A program made the translations under genes and the position numbers. Below the pieces are notes generated by a model that saw only the letters and a list, made by a program, of their open reading frames with translations, did no database searches and was not told where the DNA came from. This document shows, in pieces, positions 56,979 to 64,000 of a stretch of 64,000 bases of DNA. The number at the start of each line of letters is the position of its first letter. Position 1 is the first letter of the stretch. This DNA comes from Stomoxys calcitrans. Lineage: Eukaryota; Arthropoda; Insecta; Diptera; Muscidae. The stretch is from contig NC_081552.1 in NCBI RefSeq assembly GCF_963082655.1, forward strand, positions 69,485,465 to 69,549,464, in the 5' to 3' direction.

Positions 56979-57687
56979 ACACGTTAAAGTGCATTAAGTT
57001 CGGCCGGACCGAACTTTGGATGCCCACCACCACGGGTATATAATAAAACCAACCTTCGTCATAGTCCGGTGCAAAATGCATAGCTCAATATCTCTGTTGT
57101 TGTTGTAGTAGCGACATTTGCATGTGGAGGTTGGTGGCGATCCTCGTCAAACTCTTATAGATGGCAAGGTCGCCCCGATCCAAAGGACCTATCGCCGCAG
57201 GAACATGATGGCCATTGGTTATTTAAAGGCGCCAATAACGCCTTTAAGCCTCGAGCGTCATAGGCACTCAGTATTTTTGCAAGGGCCGAGCGGCACCCAT
57301 CACTGACACTCTCGACTCGATACCGCTGATTCTCCGCGACTGCAGTTGCAGCTACTCCGTATATGAAGCATTCCACTATCCCCAACCTGTAGACGCACCC
57401 GGTAGCTCCTAGCTGAGCTTATCGTAATGACGATGAATACTACACAAATCGGAGCTCAGGGCTACAATCCGCGTGATGCTCAGTCATCCCGTGCCGGTAG
57501 TTGAATATCTCCATTTTAATGACTGTAGCGTGATTTCAACAGACAGACGGACATAGCTAGATCGTCTTAGATTTTTACGACGACCAAGAATGTATGTACT
57601 TTATAGAGTCGGAAATGAATAATTCGATGTGTTGCAAACGGAATGACAAAATGAATATACCCCTATCCCTCAATGGTGGGTATAATA
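56979..57687 (-). repeat. Family M2 repeat (inner), short
   Basis: From ACACGTTAAAGTGCATTAAG with the palindrome GTTCGGCCGGACCGAAC to AATGGTGGGTATAAT. It is split by a 409-bp insertion and otherwise holds very few modules. Confidence 0.8.
57095..57503 (-). mobile_element. 409-bp dispersed repeat with 8-bp duplication
   Basis: The insertion is bounded by AATATCTC at 57087-57094 and 57504-57511. On the minus strand it ends in (CAA)n, like a LINE or SINE tail. The part around 57395-57480 recurs at 55880-55985. The 76-aa minus frame (57155-57385) resembles no protein I know. Confidence 0.65.
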
Positions 57688-57884
57688 AAGTGGCGTACGG
57701 AACAAGATAGCATGACAGCGACGAATTGTTATCTGTTTATTCAGTTCTCAATTGTCTCACACAATATTGTATTTTAAACAAAGAAATAAAGTCTTGAAAT
57801 ACTCATGTTAGGTCTTGAAGTACTCATGGTTGTTAGTATGTTTTGAAAGCCCAAATGAAGTCTTGCGCAGGCCTTTGGTCTTAT

Positions 57885-58560
57885 GGCAGCTATATCCAAA
57901 TATAGCTTAATCTTAACTATACCAAGTACGAATGTTGAGGAGCCAAACGCAAAGTATTGTGCTAAATTTCAGCGGATAATAAATGTGGCTTTAATGGACA
58001 TAAAACCTTAAATCGGCCGATCCTTCTATATGGGGGCTATATCAAGATATAATCCGATATAGGTCATCTTCGAACTACACCTGGCTACATACAAAAAAAA
58101 AAGAATCTATGCAAAGTTTCAGTTAATTATATTAATTTTTAAAGCATGTAGCGTGATTTCTGCAGACAGACGAATGGACATGGCTTTATATGTTATGGAT
58201 GCCACCGTAGCGTAGAAGTTAGCGCGTCCGCCTATGACGCTAAACGTCTGGATTGGAATCCTGGTGAGACCATCAGAAAAAAATTTGTAGGGGTGGTTAG
58301 ACCCTCCTAATGCTGGCTACATTTGTGAAGTACTAGCCATGTATAAACTTCTATCCAAAGAGCTGTCGCACTGCTGCACGCCGTTCGGACTCGGCTATAA
58401 AATGGAGGCCCCTTATTATTGAGTTTAAAACTTGAATCGGACAGCACTCGAATGATATGTAGAAGTTTGCCCCTGTTCTTTAATAGAATGTTAATGGGAA
58501 AATTTTCATTATGACAGACGGACACGACGCGATCTATATTTTATCATTGGATTCCCTCTT
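57885..58560 (-). repeat. Family M2 repeat (outer), 5' part, with SINE
   Basis: Modules continue from 56602 and reach the microsatellite (CAGACAGACG near 58163), where the SINE is inserted. M2-like GACAGACGGACACGACGCGA follows at about 58513. Confidence 0.68.
58201..58512 (+). mobile_element. tRNA-derived SINE
   Basis: It starts GCCACCGTAGCGTAGAAGTT (A box), with a B box near GATTGGAATCC at 58251-58261. Its body is shared with the minus-strand copy 9448-9770. It is inserted in the microsatellite of an M2 repeat. Confidence 0.87.
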
Positions 58561-58929
58561 ATCGATAGCATCTATTAATAAAGGATAAAAACTGCATATC
58601 ATAGAGCGGACACATGTTTTTCACAATTTTTGAACACCTTTAAATTTGGGCCCCAGGAACACAAATCTAAAGCGTATTTTTGGAACAACGGCGGGTGAGC
58701 CTTCGTAAACTCCTCTGCAATAACTTGCATACATTCCGCCTTGTTTAGCTTTACAAGCCTTTGTCACATAAAACACACATCAGATACTTGTTCCTGGAGT
58801 AAAACCACATCTCTAACTTCTAGAAATTTAATTTTTGCTCGCTTGTGTAATATATATGTACATGGTTGCGAAGGTATGTTTTCAAGTATTCAAATTATCA
58901 AGGTATACTTAGGCAAGGTAGGATTAACA
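58561..58929. other. No gene seen
   Basis: No supported gene. The frame from 58741 runs into the next transposon, so I do not call it. Confidence 0.5.
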
Positions 58930-59296
58930 CATTGTACAATAATAGAAGGTAGCGTCACGAGCCCAACAACAACGAAATCAACTATACAACCCTGTGGGGT
59001 TGGGGGTAGAATTTCCCACTCTTCTGTCAAATTTCTGTACACTGTCAAATTGACATTCTAGTTTTTATTTGCAAATCCACGTGCAGCAGCCAAAAAATTA
59101 AATGATTTGTGATTAATAATATATAAATTATAATTATAAATTAAAACAATAAAAATATCGAAAAATAAACAATTTGTTGAAAACAATTTAAACTCCAAAC
59201 AAACCATTTGACATAAGAGTGTATTTGGGTACAACTCTGAGATTGCAATATTTCATCAGCTGGGCAGGTGATGTTACCTTCTATTATTGTACAATG
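58930..59296. mobile_element. 367-bp TIR element with 8-bp duplication
   Basis: The ends are CATTGTACAATAATAGAAGG and its complement, with similarity continuing for about 38 bp. It is flanked by GATTAACA at 58922-58929 and 59297-59304, an exact match. There is no transposase. The 8-bp duplication suggests a hAT or P-type element. The inner sequence shares AGAAGGT and GCCCA with the ends of 62242-63263. Confidence 0.85.
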
Positions 59297-59460
59297 GATT
59301 AACACTAAATGCTGGTACATGTTCGTTTTCGTTCCCACTGCGAAAGGTTTTATGTACCGGAACGATATAGCCTTCTCAGAGGCTGGTCAAGGATCGCTAC
59401 CCCCTTCCACACGCAAGGGTGGCTACAACAACAACATGTTCGTTTATCGCGATGTTATGA

Positions 59461-59700
59461 CATATGCTTTGTGGTTATTGTACAAAAGAGACCACCTTAT
59501 AAATCAGTCTTGTTGTTATCTTTATTCTCTCATATTCTCTGCTCACGTACGCACAATTTCTGCACACGTACATACTCACGCAAACAAATTTCTTTGTTTG
59601 TGTTGGCAAAACGGCGATCAGCTTGATGGCAAGATGGCGAATTCCCCATATGATTTTTATGTTGCTGTACAAATGAGATCACCTTTAATTGTTCCGTACA
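59461..59700. repeat. Dispersed repeat shared with 63270-63450
   Basis: 'caaatttctttg', 'agatggcg' and 'catatgattt' recur in order in both places. Within this copy, a CATATG...GTACAAA-GAGA-CACCTT phrase occurs as a direct repeat at both edges (59462 and 59649). The 151-aa frame over it is not supported as a gene. Confidence 0.6.
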
Positions 59701-59840
59701 AATTATTTTATCGTACAAATTAAAGGCTAGTACTAACTTTGTTTTTCACCGGTGAAAACCCATATTTTTCGCCGGTTACTTTTTGGAAATCTACACATTT
59801 ATCAATATAAAATAAAAGTTTTATTAAAATTTTACAGTAA

Positions 59841-60059
59841 AGGTGGGTATTAACTTCCTGTTTCACAGTGAAATACCCATGTTTTTCACGATTACTTTTT
59901 TGAAAAACTACAAAAATCTTACTAAAAACATGAAACTTTATTTTATATTTCATAATGAATGAAATCTGCACGTTTTTTTGCTTCAAAATCTATTATATAA
60001 AAAAGTAATCGTGAAAAAATATTCATTTTCACGGTGAAACACGAACTTAATACCCACCT
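59841..60059. mobile_element. 219-bp MITE, PIF/Harbinger-like
   Basis: It starts AGGTGGGTATTAACTTCC and ends GAACTTAATACCCACCT, with about 60 bp of inverted similarity. It is flanked by TAA (59838-59840, 60060-60062). Related copies at 61031 and 63983 show the uninterrupted site ('acttacggt'), which confirms the insertion. Confidence 0.85.
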
Positions 60060-60158
60060 TAAGTAATGAAGAAATATCCACTGAATAAAATCAGCGTGGT
60101 TTTTTGTTTTAAAGTCTGTTATCTAAAAAAAGTAACCGGCGAAAAATGTGCTTTTTAA

Positions 60159-60391
60159 AGGGTAGTACTATGTTCGGTTTTCACAGTTGGAAACGCATGT
60201 TTTTCGTGGTTACTTTTGCGAAAAACTAAAAAAATCTTAATGATAACATAATAATTTTAATAATATTGTTTCATAAACTAAAAGGAAATGTACTACTGAA
60301 TAAAATCAGAAAGTTTTTTTGCCTTTAAATTTACCATTTAAAAAAAGTAGTCGTGAAAAAATTTCGCTAAAAGCGAACGTAGTACCGCCCA
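60159..60391. mobile_element. 233-bp MITE, PIF/Harbinger-like
   Basis: The ends are GGGTAGTACTATGTTCG and CGAACGTAGTACCGCCC, flanked by TAA (60156-60158, 60392-60394). A further copy starts at 60423 and is itself interrupted at 60453. Confidence 0.78.
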
Positions 60392-60422
60392 TAACGGTGA
60401 AAAAGAAGTTAGTACCAGGTAA

Positions 60423-61060
60423 GTACTATGTTCGCTTTTCACAGTTGAAAACAAAAACAATGTATATATAAAGATAAGTCTTCACTCTCCCACTTTTTTG
60501 GCGTCTAGCTGCAACGATTAGAAATCTGACGTTTTCTTTTGTGCTATTCGTAAGAGTCACCTCAAGAGAGAAAAAATAGAAAATCAGTGAACATAAAAAC
60601 TATTAAAAACATAATTAAATTAACAAAAATAAGCTAACAACAAAGTTAACAAATGTTTTGTAAAAATAATGTTATGTTTAAAAGCAAAATAGTGTCCACA
60701 ATCGACTGAAAACTAGCCAAATAAGTTTTATTGTTCATTAACGGTACTCTCAAAATTTCTCTCTTCTCTCAAGTTTCTTCGTTTATTTCTAATCTTTGCA
60801 GCTAGCGCAAAAAAAGAGTCGCTTGGCATATCTATAGTATCTACCGTCTATGGTTGAAAACGCATGTTTTTCGTGGTTACTTTATTGAAACACGATAAAA
60901 TGTGAATGATATCGTAATAAGGGCGGTACCAACTTCTTATTTCGCAGTATTTTTCGCTGGTTACTTATTTTAGATAAAAGATTTTAAAGCAAAAAAACAC
61001 ACTGATTTCATTCAGTAGGACATTTCCTCACTACTTACGGCGAAATTTTAATAAAAATGT
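60423..61060. mobile_element. Interrupted and chimeric MITE copies
   Basis: GTACTATGTTCGCTTTTCAC (left end, as at 60164) is split by the insertion 60453-60853 and goes on with GCATGTTTTTCGTGGTTACT. From about 60927 the left half of another relative (GGGCGGTACCAACTTC) runs to about 61060. Confidence 0.65.
60453..60853. mobile_element. 401-bp insertion with 8-bp duplication
   Basis: Bounded by TTGAAAAC at 60445-60452 and 60854-60861. It contains subterminal inverted repeats ('gctgcaacgattagaaat' near 60509 and its counterpart near 60793). There is no coding sequence. hAT or P-like by duplication length; the terminal repeats are weak. Confidence 0.68.
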
Positions 61061-61695
61061 TTTTTTTTATCATTGATATTTGTGCAAGGTGGATTTATGA
61101 AGGTGATCTCACGCGAACAGCTGAAAGCAGCCGGCCAGTTTGACGGTATTTAGATGTCCGTAGTGGAATTCAGTACGGGGTTTTATCGAAAATTGTTTCG
61201 TTAAAAAGCGATAGCAGAAATTTTAAAGAATTTGGTATTCAGTACCCTCTTTTAACGATCATCGACATCGTTAAAATCAACTGTTTTCGTCAACGTATAG
61301 AAAATCGAGAACTAAACGATGGAAAATTATTTGGTGTTTACTTTGGCGAAAGAAATAAAGATAATTATTTACAATGGATTAAGGAGCAATTATTCTCTTG
61401 TTTTTTTTTCTTAAAACATTTAGGATATGTGTGTGTGCAATAAATTAACAAGCCTGGTGGCGTTCTTTTCGTAATATAAAAAAGTTTTATAAATTGGTAT
61501 TGATAACACTTTGCCTAAATAATTGTGTACATTTTATTTAGGTTTGTGATGTTTTTATATTAAATAAAAGAAGAATTTCAAGCTTTCAAAAGAATTTCTT
61601 ATTATTTTAGTCAATTCCTCTTTGTGCTTTTCGTTGTTTTTGGGAGAGTTGCCGGAGAGAAAAACTAGATAACGATTTCTTTTAATGAGGAATTA
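61061..61695. other. No gene seen; AT-rich with MITE-like scraps
   Basis: 'gtggaattcagtac' at 61162 and 'tggtattcagtaccc' at 61230 look like parts of a related short repeat. Nothing else is recognised. Confidence 0.4.
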
Positions 61696-62053
61696 AGGCC
61701 AGTGTACACGATACGTTTGATTGACAATCATCGAGTGTACGTGTTGATTACAGGTTTTGCCAAAAACGATACATCGATTTTTTTCTTTTCTTTGATTTTA
61801 TTTCATTTTTCATAGTTTACTTCTCATTTTATTGCTTTAATTGGCACATAATGTGTTTTCCAATATCTGCCAATTATTGATTACACATTTCTTTGTAAAC
61901 TGTAATCGATAGGCGTCATTCATCGAAAAAATCAAAGTGATTTTGATTTTTGGCCATGACTGATGATCATGTGTAGGTGTGACGCATACACCTTTGTTTT
62001 TCACTAATACTATCACAATGATCATCAATCAGACGTATCGTGTAAACTGGCCT
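61696..62053. mobile_element. 358-bp MITE, PIF/Harbinger-like
   Basis: AGGCCAGTGTACACGATACG at the left and CGTATCGTGTAAACTGGCCT at the right are inverted repeats, continuing into the 'tgatcatcaatcagac' region. It is flanked by TTA at 61693-61695 and 62054-62056. Confidence 0.85.
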
Positions 62054-62277
62054 TTAGAGAATAACATAATCGTTAGTGCAAACGAATTTTTTGTCGATTA
62101 ATTTAACTAAACGAACTTCGTTATAAGTTACAGAATTGCGGTACAGTTCTGTGTTAACATTGCGTGTGTTCGCGTACTCAAAGTGGCAAATTTTGATTGG
62201 AAATGTACGCGAACAGAACTATTTACAACAACGTTCTTTTTCAGGGTTCACAAAGAGAAGGTTAGGTCACCTGCCCA

Positions 62278-62944
62278 CAGGGCTGCCAGTCGTGACGATT
62301 TTACGTCATTTTGACGATTTTTTATCCAAAATTTGGCACTTTGACGCTTGACGATTTTGGATTTGAATCCCTTTATAAGTTGACGATTTTTTTTTTGGCT
62401 CTATTTGCATTGACATTAGCCTCAAATTAGAAAAAAAAGTTCAGAATTGTCTTTTATAGCTCACTTTGTGTGACAAATCCGTATCATTTTAATGTGAAAA
62501 ATGGTTAAGTTTTAAGGGCGATGTAGATTTTGAATTACTTTAGCGTGTTACTCTTTGTGTATATTTCCATAATTAAAATTGTGAAAAATTATATATTTAT
62601 GAAAATAATTATATATTTAGGAAAAAAACTAACACCCGTATTCACAAAACTTAAAACAGCCTTATAGTAGGTTTATTTGACAGTTCTATAAAGGAAATCT
62701 GTCAAATAAGCCTACTTTAATGCCACTTTAAGTTTTGTGAATATGGGCATAAAACTATAATAAAAAAATTAATTAACCCCCAATATTTTTGAAGTAAGGG
62801 CATTGGTAAACTTTCTATTAGCTCGTTCACCCTTTGAAAATCTCACAATTTAATTGATTTTGACCAGTTTTATTTACCGAAAATTTTTGACGATTTTATT
62901 TCTCAATTTTGACGATTTTTTGCGAAAAAGACCTGGCAGCACTG
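62278..62944. mobile_element. 667-bp hAT-like MITE (inner)
   Basis: CAGGGCTGCCAG at the left and CTGGCAGCACTG at the right. The flanks are CCTGCCCA (62270-62277) and CCTACCCA (62945-62952), 7 of 8 identical. It contains several TTGACGATTTT motifs near both ends. There is no transposase. Confidence 0.83.
62635..62747. mobile_element. 113-bp palindromic MITE inside the inner hAT
   Basis: CCCGTATTCACAAAACTTAA and the complement of CCCATATTCACAAAACTTAA at the other end differ at one position. The interior is also palindromic around 'ggcttatttgaca'. The target duplication is not clear. Confidence 0.75.
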
Positions 62945-63269
62945 CCTACCCAGCTGAAAGAATTTTTTGCAATTCCAGAGTTGTTACAATCCCACTAGAA
63001 CGTCAAATACGTTGTTTGGATTTTAAATTTTTTCACATTTTGTTAATTTCTTCACATTTTAGTTGCTTTAATTTGTAATTTACACGTTTATAATCATAGA
63101 TCTGATGATCTTGTGGCTGCTACACATGCTAATGCAAATAAAAACTAAAAACTAAAAGAATTTTGACAGCCTAGTGGGAATTTGCGCCACCATCGCCACA
63201 GGGTTGTTTAGTTGATTTTGTTGTTGTTGGGCAGATGACCTAACCTTCTGTTAGTGAACCCTGTTCTCT

Positions 63270-63450
63270 TTGATTGTGTCTCTCTTTCTCTTATTTTACC
63301 TGCACACGTACACACACCAGCGCAAATTTCTTTGGCTGTATTGAGAACAATGTCATTTTTGAAATGACATTTAGATGACGAGATGGCGGACTGCAACATA
63401 TGATTTGTGGTTGTTTTACAAGTGAGATCACATTTAACTGTTACACCATG
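63270..63450. repeat. Second copy of the 59461-59700 dispersed repeat
   Basis: It shares 'cacacgtac', 'caaatttctttg', 'agatggcgga' and 'catatgattt' in the same order with the other copy. Confidence 0.6.
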
Positions 63451-63461
63451 ATATTTATGTA

Positions 63462-63775
63462 GTAGCTGTGTTCGTTTACTTTCCAGTAAATATTTGCCAG
63501 TAAAACTTTGCAGGAGAGTAAGAACAGCCTCTATTCTCTTTTGCTATTTATTTCAATAAAACAGCTTTCAAAAAACATCTGTTCGATGCTGCGAATTGCA
63601 GCTGGGAAAAAACCTCTAGCAGAAATTTGCAAGCTCTCATTTACCAAAATCTCAAAATTGTGTTTGCTCTCACGCACTCTCCCGCTCTCTTCTGCTGGCA
63701 AGTAAAGTACGCGAACGACTTCCAGTAAAAATTTGTGCAAATTTGTACAAATTATTGGGTAAACGAACACAACTA
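63462..63775. mobile_element. About 314-bp TIR element
   Basis: TAGCTGTGTTCGTTTAC near the left end and GTAAACGAACACAACTA at the right are inverted repeats with one mismatch. The motif CCAGTAAA(T/A)ATTTG occurs in both arms. The exact duplication cannot be fixed. Confidence 0.7.
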
Positions 63776-64000
63776 GTTTTTCAAAAACGTAATCGCCAAA
63801 AATGTGGGTTTCATCGGCGAAAAAGGAGGTTAGTACCAGCCAATACTTTGAATAAAATTGTTTCATAAGTTAATAGCGGTACTAACTTCTTTCTTCGCAA
63901 TATTTTACGCTGGTTACTTTTTTAGATAACAGATTTTAAAGAAAACAAACACGCTGATTTCATTCAGTAGGATATTTCCTCATTACTTACGGTAAAATTT
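63776..64000. repeat. Partial MITE copies at the window edge
   Basis: 63780-63841 is a right end ('ggaggttagtaccag'), and 63876-64000 is a left half ('agcggtactaacttctttc') of the family seen at 59724 and 60927. The copy runs off the window. Confidence 0.7.

Larger units (their letters stand above)
56611..57877. mobile_element. hAT-like MITE with about 200-bp inverted ends
   Basis: It begins CAAAGGCCTGCGC and ends GCGCAGGCCTTTG. The arms stay similar for about 200 bp ('gagtacttcaa', 'acctaacatgag', 'gctatcttgttcc'). It is flanked by GTCTATAT (56603-56610) and GTCTTAT (57878-57884), the latter one base short. It contains no transposase and is enlarged by an M2 insertion. Confidence 0.78.
59724..60419. 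mobile_element. Outer MITE (TAA-flanked), host of two others
   Basis: The ends AGGCTAGTACTAACTTTG and AAGTTAGTACCAGG form inverted repeats with CACCGGTGAAAA and CGCCGGTTACTTTTT inside. It is flanked by TAA (59721-59723 and 60420-60422). It carries two complete smaller MITEs. 3-bp T-A-A duplications suggest PIF/Harbinger. Confidence 0.7.
62242..63263. mobile_element. hAT-like MITE with nested insertions
   Basis: The ends are CAGGGTTCACAAAGAGAAGG and CCTTCTGTTAGTGAACCCTG. The flanks are TTCTTTTT (62234-62241) and TTCTCTTT (63264-63271), 7 of 8 identical. The element is about 355 bp once the 667-bp inner element is removed. It shares its inner edge (GGTCA-CTGCCCA) with 58930-59296. Confidence 0.8.

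Noticed and set aside
58201..58275. Possible tRNA gene
   Set aside because: A and B box-like sequences are present, but acceptor and anticodon stems are not convincing and the sequence continues into a SINE body.
59268..59723. 151-aa plus-strand frame
   Set aside because: It crosses the edge of a TIR element and a dispersed repeat, and the related copy at 63270-63450 has no such frame.
63531..63866. 111-aa minus-strand frame
   Set aside because: It spans a TIR element and a MITE end. No domain is recognisable.

Overview
This window is repeat-dense intergenic DNA from an insect, most likely a calyptrate (muscid-like) fly. Evidence for a dipteran: dispersed repeats built on a (TA)n block, a conserved core reading AAGTATATATATTCTTGATC, and a (GTCY)n block, as in the dipteran mini-me elements; a BEL/Pao element whose primer site fits fly tRNA-Tyr; an env-bearing errantivirus-like gypsy element with a tRNA-Ser-type primer site; and many MITEs. 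I found no intact host gene, no rRNA and no functional tRNA. Every long reading frame either belongs to a decayed transposable element or comes from tandem repeat modules. The species is an inference.

Two repeat families fill most of the window. Family M (subtypes M1 to M4, mini-me-like) starts with TTTTATACCCTCCACC (M1) or TTTTATACCCACCACC (M2). It carries the (TA)n core and a GTCC/GTCT microsatellite, then a variable number of ~153-bp modules, and ends with a palindrome (TTCGGCCCGGCCGAA) plus a tail ending TTTTTACTTGTT. Family C runs from ACTAGCTGACCCGGGCCCGC, through modules of about 130 bp, to an (AAAC)n-rich tail and TTGATTTTTATA.

Layout: 1-9150, C and M repeats, with C-M1/M1-C arranged head to head. 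9450-9770, a tRNA-derived SINE. 10900-12040, M1. 12041-27815, a BEL/Pao element on the minus strand, with a second partial BEL copy behind it. Into the first BEL are nested a 597-bp mariner derivative and an AP-endonuclease LINE with a 16-bp target duplication; two M repeats are in turn inserted in the LINE tail. 27816-40080, nested M and C repeats, a fold-back MITE and a TA-flanked MITE. 40081-42581, a second 597-bp mariner derivative and a hAT-like element holding an RNase-H LINE fragment. 42670-47330, M repeats. 47500-48785, partly duplicated LINE RNase H fragments. 49354-51176, C. 51215-55439, the gypsy/errantivirus-like provirus remnant inside a TA microsatellite. 55880-58560, nested M2, hAT-like MITE, SINE and a 409-bp repeat. 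58930-64000, a dense nest of short terminal-inverted-repeat elements with 8-bp (hAT/P-like) or 3-bp TAA/TTA (PIF/Harbinger-like) duplications.

All retroelement coding remnants I can orient (two BEL copies, the LINE, the LINE fragments and the gypsy-like element) lie on the minus strand. A plus-strand transcript would be antisense to all of them, which resembles a unistrand piRNA locus. This is the most interesting hypothesis here, and small RNA data could test it directly.
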